Positions 16,832 to 25,823 of a stretch of DNA of 42,675 bases are shown here, in pieces (the stretch's first letter is position 1; each line of letters opens with the position of its first letter). The position numbers and the translations under genes were made by a program. The notes under the pieces were generated by a model that saw only the letters and a program-made list of their open reading frames with translations, was not told the DNA's origin and ran no database searches. Source of the DNA: Candidatus Gastranaerophilales bacterium (GTDB lineage Bacteria; Cyanobacteriota; Vampirovibrionia; Gastranaerophilales; Gastranaerophilaceae); NCBI GenBank assembly GCA_944325095.1, contig CALUYV010000007.1, positions 1 to 42,675 on the forward strand, in the 5' to 3' direction.

Positions 16832-16896
16832 CATACTAAAGTATGAAATTTTTGTAAATAAATTAAAGTTTTCAAAATTATTGCCGTATATATAAT
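16832..16896 (+). promoter_or_regulatory. Promoter and palindrome upstream of the HD-GYP-like gene
   Basis: TATAAT at 16891-16896 lies 16 bp after TTTTCA (16869-16874), with the chosen ATG at 16926. The inverted repeat CATACT-AA-AGTATG at 16832-16845, flanked by AAATTT-like arms, sits just upstream and may bind a regulator. Confidence 0.45.
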
Positions 16897-16925
16897 TAAT
16901 AGAAGGCATGCAAAAAGGAAAATTT

Positions 16926-18152
16926 ATGGATAAAGAAGAGAAGAAAACAGGTGTTTCGTTATTCGGACAATCAGAAAACCTGACTCCGATAGAGGAGATG
17001 TTTGCCCTGAATCTGGGTGACTTTATATCTGAAACACTTATCTCAGAAGATTTAGCAAAGAAAATAAGCATTACCGCCAATAAAAAAGACAGACTGAAAA
17101 ATCAGTTATTAGAGTTGATAGAAATCTATTCTTCAAAAAATACTCTGTGCGTTTTGAATTTTACGCAGGGCGAAGAGCAGGCTATATATACTTCAATAGC
17201 ACAATCAATTGTAGAAATGATTGAAGTAAAAAGATGTACGATTTATCTTGTAAAAGACGGGAATCTGACTCCTGTCGGAATGTCAGACGAAATAACAGAA
17301 GAAAATCCGGTGACTTTGCCGGATCTATTACACAATGACACCATAGAAAAAGGAAATCGTTTATTTGTACCAATGAGAGGTGCCGCAACAGCAGCCGGTA
17401 TGATAGAAATTTCAAAAGAAAATTCTTTGGAGGATGATTTCACAGAACTTTTGATAAGTATTGCAAATCTTCTTGGTACAACTATAACGCTCCAAAACGA
17501 AATAGAAAATGTAAACAAAAGGTTAGCAAATCCGGAAACTACCGAAATTGAATTAAAGCAATCAAGAGCAGAATTAACAGCATTAATCGGTGAATTATGC
17601 GACAATCAGCAGAATTTTGTAGAATCTCTTGCCAGTGCAGTTGACAGAAAAGGACAATATACAGTTTCTCACTCAAGAAATACGGCAAAACTTGCAAGAA
17701 ACATTTGCAAAACATTAGGTTTAAACGAAAAAACTACAGATTTAATCTATTATGCAGGATTGCTGCAAAACATAGGTAAAATCGTTCTGCCGGAAAGAAT
17801 TTTCGCAACAAACGGTAAATTAGCACCGGAAGAACTCAAAAAAATACAAAACCACTCAAATATAGGTGTAAATCTGCTGATGAACATCAATTTCTTATCA
17901 GAAGTTGTACCGTATATAACTTACCAGACAGAAAGAGTAGATGGTTCCGGCAAGCCGGAAGGTTTAAAAGGACAATCAATTCCGCTCGGCTCAAGGATTA
18001 TTGCAGTTGCCGATGCGTATTCTGCAATGACATCAGACCGTCCGTACAGAAAAGCAATGACACCTGATGAAGCAATCAGTATTATGACATCAGAAATCAA
18101 TACAAAATGGGATAATGATGTTATAAATGCACTTATAAAAACTGTTAAGTAA
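16926..18152 (+). CDS. GAF-like plus degenerate HD-GYP domain protein
   Basis: 408 residues from the ATG at 16926, chosen because AAGGA lies 7 bases upstream (an ATG at 16908 is also in frame). Order: N-terminal helices, a GAF-like sensor (about 65-190, VLNFTQGEEQAIYTSIAQSI...), a coiled linker, and a C-terminal HD-GYP domain (about 225-408). Active HD-GYP enzymes hydrolyse cyclic di-GMP using metal-binding His and Asp. Here the first His (SHSRN, 249) and the His of NHSNIG (310) remain, but the HD pair is Gln-Asn (LLQNIGK, 281-282), the HHE is YQTE (333-336) and GYP is GKP (342-344). The domain is therefore probably catalytically dead and may act as a sensor or scaffold. The fold is otherwise well kept (VADAYSAMTSDRPYR). 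Confidence 0.85.
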   Translation: MDKEEKKTGVSLFGQSENLTPIEEMFALNLGDFISETLISEDLAKKISITANKKDRLKNQLLELIEIYSSKNTLCVLNFTQGEEQAIYTSIAQSIVEMIEVKRCTIYLVKDGNLTPVGMSDEITEENPVTLPDLLHNDTIEKGNRLFVPMRGAATAAGMIEISKENSLEDDFTELLISIANLLGTTITLQNEIENVNKRLANPETTEIELKQSRAELTALIGELCDNQQNFVESLASAVDRKGQYTVSHSRNTAKLARNICKTLGLNEKTTDLIYYAGLLQNIGKIVLPERIFATNGKLAPEELKKIQNHSNIGVNLLMNINFLSEVVPYITYQTERVDGSGKPEGLKGQSIPLGSRIIAVADAYSAMTSDRPYRKAMTPDEAISIMTSEINTKWDNDVINALIKTVK

Positions 18153-18169
18153 AAAAGACACCAATAAAT

Positions 18170-18201
18170 AAAAAACAGACCATATAAATGGTCTGTTTTT
18201 T
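18170..18201. terminator. Bidirectional rho-independent terminator
   Basis: The stem CAGACCAT / ATGGTCTG (18176-18183 and 18188-18195) with loop ATAA is preceded by a run of A and followed by six T, so it can stop transcription from the HD-GYP-like gene on the plus strand and clpX on the minus strand. Confidence 0.9.
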
Positions 18202-18235
18202 ATTTAAAATTAAATTAAAGTTATGCCGTTTCAAG

Positions 18236-19537
18236 TTATGCCGTGATTTCTTGATCCTTTTTAGTCGGCAATTGTACGATTTCCGCATTTTTACGATTTT
18301 TAACCATATCAGCAGTAACCACAAACTTGTCGATATTTTCTTTTGTTGGAACATCATACATAACATCCAGCATGATTTCCTCAACAATAGAACGCAAAGC
18401 TCTGGCACCGGTTTTTCGTTTAATCGCCTCTTTTGCAATCAAATCAATCGCATCTGGCTCAAATTCAAGATCAACGCCGTCCATTTTTAACAACGCTTGA
18501 TACTGTTTTAATACGGCATTTTTTGGTTCGGTTAAAATCATCTTGAGAGTTTTTTCGTTCAACTGATCAAGCACTGCATAAACAGGCACACGACCGATAA
18601 ACTCAGGAATTAAACCAAACTTGAGTAAATCTTCAGGCTGCAGTTTCTTAAGTAATCTTACAGCATTTGCTTCTTTCTCAGCCTGTGACATTGGTGCTTT
18701 TGCGCCAAAACCGACAGAATTACCTTCACCGGCACGGGCATCAACTATTTTTTCAAGTCCGACAAATGCACCGCCGACAATAAACAATATATTGCTTGTA
18801 TCAATTTCAATAAATTCCTGATGCGGATGCTTTCTGCCGCCCTGCGGCGGAACATGCGCAACAGTACCTTCTATCATTTTTAACAAAGCCTGCTGTACGC
18901 CTTCACCCGAAACATCTCTTGTAATAGAAGTATTTTCAGATTTACGGGAAATTTTGTCAATTTCATCAATGTAAATAATACCTCTTTCGGCCTTTGCAGA
19001 ATCAAATTCCGCATTTTGATACAATCTTAAAAGGATATTTTCTACATCATCACCGACATAACCGGCCTCAGTAAGTGTTGTTGCATCTGCTACCGCAAAC
19101 GGTACATCAAGCATTTTTGCAAGAGTTTGCGCAAGCAATGTCTTACCTGAACCGGTAGGACCTACAAGCAGAATATTAGATTTCTGAATTTCTACAGAAT
19201 CTGTATCATTGTTTTTATTGTGCTTTAACCGTTTGTAGTGGTTGTAAACAGCCACAGACAATACTTTTTTAGCATCATCCTGCCCAACAATATATTTATC
19301 CAAATATTCTTTGATTTCATGCGGTTTTGGAATAGGTGCTTCTTCTTTTTCACCTTTTGCACTCTTTGCAGAATCATCTTTATCTTTTGCTTCAAAAAAT
19401 TCTTCTTCTAAAATTTCGTTGCAAAGTTCGACACATTCATCACAAATATAAACATCAGGGCCGGCAATAAGTTTTTTTACCTGATCCTGGGTTTTACCGC
19501 AAAAAGAACATTTCAATTTATCATCGCTTTTTGGCAT
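18236..19537 (-). CDS. clpX: ATP-dependent Clp protease ATP-binding subunit ClpX
   Basis: AAA+ unfoldase that feeds substrates to ClpP, 433 residues. The N-terminal zinc-binding domain has [14 protein letters not shown] and [12 protein letters not shown]. Next come Walker A ([15 protein letters not shown]), Walker B with [10 protein letters not shown], the [18 protein letters not shown] region and the sensor II region ([14 protein letters not shown]). Pore loop GYVGDD is present. GGAG lies before the ATG. It is the third gene of tig-clpP-clpX, 21 bp after clpP, the classic arrangement. A variable charged linker ([18 protein letters not shown]) separates the zinc and AAA+ domains. Confidence 0.98.
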   Translation of the reverse strand: MPKSDDKLKCSFCGKTQDQVKKLIAGPDVYICDECVELCNEILEEEFFEAKDKDDSAKSAKGEKEEAPIPKPHEIKEYLDKYIVGQDDAKKVLSVAVYNHYKRLKHNKNNDTDSVEIQKSNILLVGPTGSGKTLLAQTLAKMLDVPFAVADATTLTEAGYVGDDVENILLRLYQNAEFDSAKAERGIIYIDEIDKISRKSENTSITRDVSGEGVQQALLKMIEGTVAHVPPQGGRKHPHQEFIEIDTSNILFIVGGAFVGLEKIVDARAGEGNSVGFGAKAPMSQAEKEANAVRLLKKLQPEDLLKFGLIPEFIGRVPVYAVLDQLNEKTLKMILTEPKNAVLKQYQALLKMDGVDLEFEPDAIDLIAKEAIKRKTGARALRSIVEEIMLDVMYDVPTKENIDKFVVTADMVKNRKNAEIVQLPTKKDQEITA

Positions 19538-19558
19538 TTAAAAATCTCCGAATTTGTA

Positions 19559-20149
19559 TTATTTAACAATATCTCTTGATATAACTTTATCAATCATACC
19601 GTATTCAAGGGCTTCCTGAGGAGTCATAATATAATCTCTATCAGTATCTTTTTCTATTTTCTTGATAGATTGACCGGTATTAGAAGCCAATATTTCATTC
19701 AACGCTTTCTTAATTCTGATAATTTCAGCAGCTTGAATTTCAATATCGGTAGCCTGACCCTGCGCACCGCCCAGAGGCTGGTGAATTAAAACTCTTGAGT
19801 GAGGCAGAGCCATTCTTTTGCCCTTGGTACCTGAAGAAAGGAGAAAAGCACCCATAGAAGCGGCCTGTCCAAGACATATTGTAGAAACATCCGCTCTGAT
19901 ATGCTGCATTGTATCATAGATTGCAAAACCGGCAGTAACACTTCCGCCAGGGCTGTTTATGTAGAGCATAATATCCTTTTCCGGATTTTCGCTATCCAGA
20001 AGCAGCAACTGCGCTACTACAAGATTTGCCACCATATCATCAATCTGGGTTCCCAAAAAGATGATTCTTTCTCTCAGCAAACGAGAGAAAATATCAAAGG
20101 ATCTTTCTCCGCGGCTTGATTGTTCTATTACTACAGGTACAAAACTCAT
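19559..20149 (-). CDS. clpP: ATP-dependent Clp protease proteolytic subunit ClpP
   Basis: Serine protease that forms tetradecamers with ClpX. 196 residues; the catalytic Ser is in [14 protein letters not shown], the His in [11 protein letters not shown], and the Asp in the DTDRDYIMT segment. The oxyanion region SPGGSVTAG is present. The ATG has AAGGGA upstream. It follows tig by about 40 bp and precedes clpX by 21 bp. The Asp assignment is by alignment from memory. Confidence 0.97.
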   Translation of the reverse strand: MSFVPVVIEQSSRGERSFDIFSRLLRERIIFLGTQIDDMVANLVVAQLLLLDSENPEKDIMLYINSPGGSVTAGFAIYDTMQHIRADVSTICLGQAASMGAFLLSSGTKGKRMALPHSRVLIHQPLGGAQGQATDIEIQAAEIIRIKKALNEILASNTGQSIKKIEKDTDRDYIMTPQEALEYGMIDKVISRDIVK

Positions 20150-20190
20150 GATTAATTCCCTTTCTTATTTAACATTATAACTTCTTTGTA

Positions 20191-21513
20191 TTATACTTCA
20201 ACAGCACTTTCTTTAGGCTTTACTTCAACATATTCAACATTATTATTTTCAAACAGATAATCTCTTACCTTTTCGTTAATAATCTGCTGGGTAATTGAAG
20301 ATAAAAAGTCAGGATTTTGACCGAACTGTTTTACGATCTCATTTGCACCGACACCGTACAGGCTTGCCATTTGAGATAATTTTGATTGAAAATCAGCCTG
20401 ATCAACTTTTATATCAACTTCTTTAGATATTTTATCAATTATCAAAGAATTTTTAATTCTTGCAGATGCATCAGCGTCAATATTTGAATCAAAATCATCG
20501 CCCTGAGATGCAACAAAAGAATTCCAATCCAAACCTTGATATGCCATTCTCTGTTTATATTCTTCTTTCAAAGATGCTGCTTCTCTATCTATCATAGATC
20601 TTGGAATTTCAACTGTAGTTGAGTCTATAATAGTTTTGAAAATAGCATTTTCAGCATTTACTTTCTTGATATTCTTTCTCTGCATATCAATATAGTCTTT
20701 GATATCAGCCTTTAATTCATCAACCGTCTGGAACTTACTTACTTTTTTAACAAATTCGTCATTAAGTTCAGGCAGTACTCTTTGCTTGATTTCATTCAAT
20801 TTGATTGCAAATGTAGCCGGCTGGCCTTTTAATTTTTCGTCGTGGTAATCTTCCGGGAAAGTAACCTGAATATCAAATTCATCCTTGATATTATGCCCTG
20901 CAAGTTGCTCAGCAAACCCCGGAATAAAATTAGAATTACCGAGATCAAGTGTATAACCTTTTGCCGCACCGCCTTGAATAGGCTCACCGTTGCAAGTTCC
21001 TTCAAAATCGAAAACTACGGTATCGGTATTATTAGAAGGTCTGTCAAGCACCAGTTCATAAGATGCATGCTGAGCCAGAAATCCGTTCAGAGCCTTATCA
21101 AACGCATTGTCATCTTCTGCCGGAATTTCAACCTTAACATCCAAACCTTTATAAGCACCCAGTGACACTTCCGGCTTTGTTTCAACTTCAAAAGTAACTT
21201 CTACATCCTGACCGTTTTCGAATTTATAATCCGTAATAACCGGCTGGGTAATTACATCAAGTTTATTATCCAAAATTGCCTGATCCAGATATTTCGGAAG
21301 CATAGATTCCAATGCTTCATGGCGGATTCTGTCAACCCCGACATGTCTTTCTACAACAGCCCTTGGAGCCTTTCCTTTTCTGAATCCGTCAATATTTATA
21401 TGTTGAGAAATTCTTGAAGCAGCATTATTATATGCAGCAGAAGCCTCTGATGCAGGAATAGTGAATGTAATTCTTACAAGATTGTCTTTTACGTTAGTTA
21501 ATGTTGTTTCCAT
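20191..21513 (-). CDS. tig: Trigger factor, ribosome-associated chaperone/prolyl isomerase
   Basis: Binds at the ribosomal exit tunnel and shields nascent chains. 440 residues with an N-terminal ribosome-binding domain containing the signature GFRKGKAPRAVVE (residues 41-53), a middle FKBP-type isomerase domain (about 160-245; VVFDFEGTCNGEPIQGG, LAGHNIKDEFDIQVTFPEDY), and the C-terminal helical chaperone domain. AAGGA precedes the ATG. First gene of the tig-clpP-clpX operon, behind a promoter that overlaps an inverted repeat. Confidence 0.96.
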   Translation of the reverse strand: METTLTNVKDNLVRITFTIPASEASAAYNNAASRISQHINIDGFRKGKAPRAVVERHVGVDRIRHEALESMLPKYLDQAILDNKLDVITQPVITDYKFENGQDVEVTFEVETKPEVSLGAYKGLDVKVEIPAEDDNAFDKALNGFLAQHASYELVLDRPSNNTDTVVFDFEGTCNGEPIQGGAAKGYTLDLGNSNFIPGFAEQLAGHNIKDEFDIQVTFPEDYHDEKLKGQPATFAIKLNEIKQRVLPELNDEFVKKVSKFQTVDELKADIKDYIDMQRKNIKKVNAENAIFKTIIDSTTVEIPRSMIDREAASLKEEYKQRMAYQGLDWNSFVASQGDDFDSNIDADASARIKNSLIIDKISKEVDIKVDQADFQSKLSQMASLYGVGANEIVKQFGQNPDFLSSITQQIINEKVRDYLFENNNVEYVEVKPKESAVEV

Positions 21514-21551
21514 CTTTAATATCCTTTTTACTATTTACACATGTATCTGAT

Positions 21552-21585
21552 GTTGATTTTACTGCGAAAAAAGAATAAAATCAAC
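21552..21585 (-). promoter_or_regulatory. Promoter of tig-clpP-clpX built as an inverted repeat
   Basis: On the minus strand TTGATT (21579-21584), a 17-bp spacer and TAAAAT (21556-21561) form a good promoter. The same bases form the perfect inverted repeat GTTGATTTTA-N14-TAAAATCAAC, so each arm covers one promoter element. That could be a repressor or activator site, or chance in AT-rich DNA. It is not the CIRCE element. Confidence 0.5.
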
Positions 21586-21649
21586 TCATACAAATAGCCT
21601 AAATGTACAAAAAATTGAGTTTTTACTTATTGAAACAAACACTTGCAAG

Positions 21650-21655
21650 TATAAT
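21650..21655 (+). promoter_or_regulatory. -10 box for rpsP
   Basis: A perfect TATAAT with a poor -35 candidate, TTATTG (21627-21632), 17 bp upstream. It would give a 5' leader of about 110 bases before rpsP. Confidence 0.5.
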
Positions 21656-21661
21656 GTATTT

Positions 21662-21772
21662 ATGCTTGAATAAAACTACAACCGGCTAATTCCTCTGTTA
21701 TCCGGTTCAGGAAATCAGCAAGCGGCGGCTGATTACCGTAATTGTCAGATTATAAAATAAAGGAAATAAAGA
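21662..21772 (+). promoter_or_regulatory. Structured 5' leader of rpsP
   Basis: The leader contains two inverted repeats: AACCGG/CCGGTT (21680-21685 and 21702-21707) and AATCAGC/GCTGATT (21713-21719 and 21728-21734). They are GC-richer than the surroundings. AAGGA lies close to the ATG. This could be an autogenous control site for ribosomal protein S16 or simply folded leader RNA; I do not recognise a known leader family. Confidence 0.35.
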
Positions 21773-22141
21773 ATGTTAAAAATCAGATTAAAAAGACTGG
21801 GTGCTAAGAAAAACCCGACATACAGAATTATTGTTATCAATTCAACTACAAAAAGAGAAGGTCGTCCTATTCAGGAATTAGGCCACTACAATCCTAAAAC
21901 AAAAGTTATGAAACTGGACAAAGCATCTGCTCTTGATTGGATTTCAAAAGGTGCTCAGCCGACTGAAACTGTTGCTTACCTTATTAAAAATTGCAATGAA
22001 GACGGCACTTTGAACTATGTAAAAAAAGAAACAGTAAAACTTTCTAAAAAAGCACTTGCCAAAAAACAGGCTGAAGAAGAAGCAGCAAAGGCAGCCGCAG
22101 AAGCAGCCGCTCAGGCTGAAGAAGCACCTGCTGAAGCATAA
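21773..22141 (+). CDS. rpsP: 30S ribosomal protein S16
   Basis: Ribosomal small-subunit assembly protein. The first 80 residues are canonical S16 (MLKIRLKRLGAKKNPTYRII, GRPIQELGHYNPKT). The total of 122 residues is longer than the usual 80-90 because of a Lys/Ala/Glu-rich low-complexity C-terminal extension (KKQAEEEAAKAAAEAAAQAE). It is not followed by rimM or trmD, as it is in many bacteria, but by its own terminator. Confidence 0.96.
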   Translation: MLKIRLKRLGAKKNPTYRIIVINSTTKREGRPIQELGHYNPKTKVMKLDKASALDWISKGAQPTETVAYLIKNCNEDGTLNYVKKETVKLSKKALAKKQAEEEAAKAAAEAAAQAEEAPAEA

Positions 22142-22160
22142 TTCTAATATTGAAGTAACA

Positions 22161-22191
22161 AAAAGAGTTCTCATAATGAGAACTCTTTTTT
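22161..22191. terminator. Bidirectional rho-independent terminator
   Basis: A long stem AAAAGAGTTCTCAT / ATGAGAACTCTTTT is followed by T-runs on both strands, between rpsP (ends 22141) and the helicase gene (ends 22200). Confidence 0.88.
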
Positions 22192-22199
22192 GTTATAAA

Positions 22200-24920
22200 T
22201 TACTGCCATTTTGAAAGTTTTTTTGATTTGTCCCGTTTTAATGATGAAAATGCCAAATTCCTTGCCTTTAACAAGATTTTTCTACCTTCGAGATTTCTTG
22301 TATAAATAATTTCGCAATCTCCGATATATTTCTTCCACAACTTTTCAAAAACCTTCACTCCTGCTGCTGAAAAAACAGAAGGAATAGCAAAATAATCTGT
22401 CTGATTAATAAATTTTGCAAATTTTTCGCGTTTAATTAAAATATAACGAGGATTTTCAACAGGATTTAGAAATTCTTTCATAGAATTTATTAACAAATTA
22501 TTTTCTTCAGTCGATAGATTTTTACAGTACACAAATATACTCAATCCTGTTTTACGCACCGTTATGCCGGCATTTTTTAACGAAGTTTTTATATGCCCGA
22601 GATAACTTAAAGTTTCCAGATGAACAATAGCAATCTGTTTTAAAATTGATTCAACCGTGCCTGTTCTGAAATAGTGATAGGCTACATAAATAAAAGAGAG
22701 TAATAAACCTATGAACAAAACAAGACAAGCAAATTTTAAAGAAATATACATCAAACTGTAAAAGACCGCAAAAATAACGCATATTATACTGGATAAAATT
22801 TCTTTATAACCGCTGTAACAAAGAGTTTTTGCCGTTAATTTCGGAATATTAACCCCTGTTGCCATTCTAATTTCAGCATTATTATACCCGGGATTTAAAG
22901 AAGCCTGCCACCATTGTTTTGTCTGCTCTCTGTTTTGTGCAAGTTTCATTGTCATGGTGTTAAGATTCAATAAATGCCCTTCTCCTGAGATTTGCATCAC
23001 TGAATAGTTATTATCTGAAAATACTCTGGATATTCCGTTCATTATTTCATGATTATCAAAATATGACGGGGCTTCAAAACCTTCAAACCTTTTAGTTAAC
23101 TGCTCCAAATCAAAAAGAACGGCTCCGGAAGTATCATCATCAGACACAGCAGATTTAAAAATCTGAATGTCGTTTTCTTTTTTAGGAAGTTTTACAGATG
23201 CAAGATGCCATATATTAGAAACTTTGTCAGGATTATTTTTATCTATTCTTATAGCCCTGCCCCGCATCTGGTTAGACAGCATATAAGAACTTACCGTACT
23301 CGAAAGTATTAAAGAATTTATGGAAGGAGCATCCCAGCCTTCACCCAAAAGAGCCTGAGTTCCGACAAGAACATTAACAAAACCTTTGTTAAACATCTCG
23401 GTAATCAATGCAACAATACAGTGTTTTGCAGATTCTTTAGGAGTAATTTTTATGAAATTATTGTCCTCTTTATACTCGGAAACAGAAATACAATCCCGGG
23501 CAATATTTTCGGTCTTTAAAAGATTGTAAAAAGCCTCTTTTACAGCTGCAGGCAATAAAATAACAGATCCGCACAAAATTCCTATTTTCAAAGTTTTAAA
23601 TTTAGTTTTCAATATTCTCCAGATAGGTATAACTCCAAGATGAGAATTGTCCGTATCATTCGCTCTTATATAATCTGCAAGTATAACCATTCGCAAAGCA
23701 CTTCCGAGATTTTTAGATTCCTGTTCAACAATTTCGACAATAGAATCCAGTTTACCCAGAGAATTTGCAATTTGCTTTTGAATTTTCTCACTATCATCAA
23801 GAACTATTTTCCTATTTTGAACTAATCCTAAATTTCTTGCAAAAGAAAGATATTCCTGAATTTTTCCTTCCATTTCAGGAAATTCAGAAGCCTGTGAACA
23901 TAAAAAACCGTTTAGAAAAATTTTCGCCTGTTTTAAATTAAATCGAGGAAGTTCAAATTCTTTTGCTTCAAATAAATTAAGAAAACTTTTTGGAATTGTA
24001 ACACCTTTCATTTTTAATAAAGAAGCGATTGAAACATAAAATTCAGGATTATCAAGCAATTTTTCAATTTTTATATCTTCATTACATTCTAATACATTTA
24101 TTGATTCGAAATATGAAATCAACTCTTCATCTGCAAAAAGTTTCTCTAAGAATTGAGCAATTTTAGCAGTATATTTATTTATAAATTCATTTTCACCTTC
24201 TCTTAACAGAGAAAAATGTATAAAATCCTGATGAGGGCAAAGATCGCCGTTTTTTACGAGTTCGGGTATTGATATAACCTCATCAATATCACCGCAAAGT
24301 TCTTCATACCGCACCCACTCCGCATAATCAACATCATAAGGCGGAGTCGCCGTCAATGCTACAGTCTGCTCGGGCTGAAGTTCTTCAACTAAATAAGTCA
24401 GAGCCTTCCACCATTCTTTTCTTAAATGATGTGCTTCATCAAAACATAATAAAGAAACCTTTGCGGATTTTAAAATTTTAATAATTTCATCAGCCTTAGA
24501 GGAATTGAATCGTTTAGACGAAACAATTGATTCTTCCTCCTCATCTTCTAAAATTTCAGAATTTTCCTCATCTTCAAAATTATTCTCCTTTGCTCCCGAG
24601 CAAAAAGCGGCAAGCAATGCCTGATATGTGGCAATAGTAACAAAAGATGGTTTTCTTATATTAACAGATACAAGATTATATTCCTCAGGCTCAAGAAAAG
24701 ATGATGTTATTCTTTCTTTCCACTGGTTCTTAATAGTGGTTGTCGGAACTAAAATTAAAACAGGCCTGTTTATACGGGCAATCACCTCAATACCCAAAGT
24801 TGTTTTTCCGGCACCGGGAGCAGCTACAATATGAAGTTTCTTATCCGTCAGGTGAAAATCAAGACTATCTAATATTCTTTTTTGATATACTCTCCATCTG
24901 CCTTTAAATTTTAGTTTCAA
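22200..24920 (-). CDS. SF2 DEAH-box helicase with two C-terminal membrane segments
   Basis: 906 residues. The start is TTG (24918-24920), with GGGGAG seven bases upstream. Helicase motifs in order: motif I AAPGAGKT (33-40), Ia LVPTT, motif II DEAH (161-164), motif III LTATPP (189-194), motif V GTQALLGEGWDAPS (520-533) and motif VI QMRGRAIRID (551-560). An acidic insert (EDEENSEILEDEEEE, about 116-130) and a 300-residue helical insert separate the two RecA lobes. Unusually, two hydrophobic helices follow at about 708-748 (ICVIFAVFYSLMYISLKF, ACLVLFIGLLLSFIYVAYHY), so the protein may be membrane-attached. The core resembles type III restriction (Res-like) helicases and XPB-like translocases. 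No methyltransferase or nuclease gene is nearby. The role in repair, DNA uptake or defence is unknown. Confidence 0.82.
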   Translation of the reverse strand: MKLKFKGRWRVYQKRILDSLDFHLTDKKLHIVAAPGAGKTTLGIEVIARINRPVLILVPTTTIKNQWKERITSSFLEPEEYNLVSVNIRKPSFVTIATYQALLAAFCSGAKENNFEDEENSEILEDEEEESIVSSKRFNSSKADEIIKILKSAKVSLLCFDEAHHLRKEWWKALTYLVEELQPEQTVALTATPPYDVDYAEWVRYEELCGDIDEVISIPELVKNGDLCPHQDFIHFSLLREGENEFINKYTAKIAQFLEKLFADEELISYFESINVLECNEDIKIEKLLDNPEFYVSIASLLKMKGVTIPKSFLNLFEAKEFELPRFNLKQAKIFLNGFLCSQASEFPEMEGKIQEYLSFARNLGLVQNRKIVLDDSEKIQKQIANSLGKLDSIVEIVEQESKNLGSALRMVILADYIRANDTDNSHLGVIPIWRILKTKFKTLKIGILCGSVILLPAAVKEAFYNLLKTENIARDCISVSEYKEDNNFIKITPKESAKHCIVALITEMFNKGFVNVLVGTQALLGEGWDAPSINSLILSSTVSSYMLSNQMRGRAIRIDKNNPDKVSNIWHLASVKLPKKENDIQIFKSAVSDDDTSGAVLFDLEQLTKRFEGFEAPSYFDNHEIMNGISRVFSDNNYSVMQISGEGHLLNLNTMTMKLAQNREQTKQWWQASLNPGYNNAEIRMATGVNIPKLTAKTLCYSGYKEILSSIICVIFAVFYSLMYISLKFACLVLFIGLLLSFIYVAYHYFRTGTVESILKQIAIVHLETLSYLGHIKTSLKNAGITVRKTGLSIFVYCKNLSTEENNLLINSMKEFLNPVENPRYILIKREKFAKFINQTDYFAIPSVFSAAGVKVFEKLWKKYIGDCEIIYTRNLEGRKILLKARNLAFSSLKRDKSKKLSKWQ

Positions 24921-24948
24921 TATTTACTCCCCTGTATATTGAAAAAGA

Positions 24949-25653
24949 TTATGCATCAATATTAAGTTTATACCCGCCGCCGTAGATTGTTTCAATATAT
25001 TTTTTCCCGCCTGAAATTTTATCTATTTTAGATCTCAAGTGTCTTATATGAACCCTGATGGTTTCAATATCATCATCCGGTGAATATCCCCAGACTTCTT
25101 TTAATAATTTTGCCGAAGATACCATATTTCCGTGATTTTGAAATAACAAATTAAATATATCAAATTCGATTGGTGTAAGTTTAACCTGCTTTTCGTTTAT
25201 TTTTACACTGTACTGTTCAGGCAGCAGGGTTATCTCGCCAAGAGTCAGCAAATCTCTGACGGATGCGGATTTCGGTATCTGATTTGTTCGTTTTAACAAA
25301 GCACGCACTCTCACAAGCAGTTCTTCAATTTCAAACGGCTTAACAAGATAATCATCCACGCCTATATTAAAACCGTTAACCTTATCATTTAATTGAGAAA
25401 GTGCAGTCAGCATTATTATCGGAATCTCCGAAGTTTCCTCGTTTTGCCTGATTCTTTTTGCTACAGTAAACCCGTCAACATCCGGCATCATAACATCCAG
25501 AATTACAAGAGAAGGTATTTCCTGTTTGCAAAGTGCAAAACCTTTAACTCCGTCAAATGCCTGCACTACACCGTATCCTGCGAGTTCCAGATTGACTTTA
25601 ATCAATTCGTTTATTGCCTTATCATCATCTATTACTAAAATTTTATTATTCAT
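24949..25653 (-). CDS. OmpR/PhoB-family response regulator (orphan)
   Basis: 234 residues from the ATG at 25651-25653 (MNNKILVIDDD); the frame extends six codons further but TATTAT lies exactly six bases before this ATG. Receiver domain (1-120): acidic pocket Asp9/Asp10, phosphoacceptor Asp53 (VILDVMMPD), conserved Thr of MLTALS and Lys of VKPFE. The C-terminal winged-helix DNA-binding domain (about 135-233) has LTPIEFDIFNLLFQN and VWGYSPDDDIETIRVHIRHL. No histidine kinase gene is adjacent, as for the cyanobacterial regulators RpaA and RpaB; relatedness to those is inference. Confidence 0.93.
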   Translation of the reverse strand: MNNKILVIDDDKAINELIKVNLELAGYGVVQAFDGVKGFALCKQEIPSLVILDVMMPDVDGFTVAKRIRQNEETSEIPIIMLTALSQLNDKVNGFNIGVDDYLVKPFEIEELLVRVRALLKRTNQIPKSASVRDLLTLGEITLLPEQYSVKINEKQVKLTPIEFDIFNLLFQNHGNMVSSAKLLKEVWGYSPDDDIETIRVHIRHLRSKIDKISGGKKYIETIYGGGYKLNIDA

Positions 25654-25665
25654 ACATTTATAATA
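25654..25665 (-). promoter_or_regulatory. -10 box of the response regulator, leaderless arrangement
   Basis: TATTAT (25660-25665, minus strand), then AAATGT, then ATG. No ribosome binding site is present. The layout is the same as at rex and ybgC. Confidence 0.5.
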
Positions 25666-25823
25666 ATACAAACTTGAACCTTGAGGAGTATCTTTACAAA
25701 ACTTAATATTACTAAAAAGGCTGTAAAGAACAGTACAAGTGTATTTGTAACCATTATAAAATATCCGGCAGATTTTGAAGGGAAAATAATAGCAAAAAAA
25801 AATATTTTTTATTATATTATATT

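Noticed and set aside
16778-17080. 100-codon minus-strand frame
   Set aside because: Antisense to the start of the HD-GYP-like gene and its promoter; no supporting start signal.
21552-21585. CIRCE (HrcA) operator ahead of tig
   Set aside because: The arms read GTTGATTTTA, unlike TTAGCACTC.
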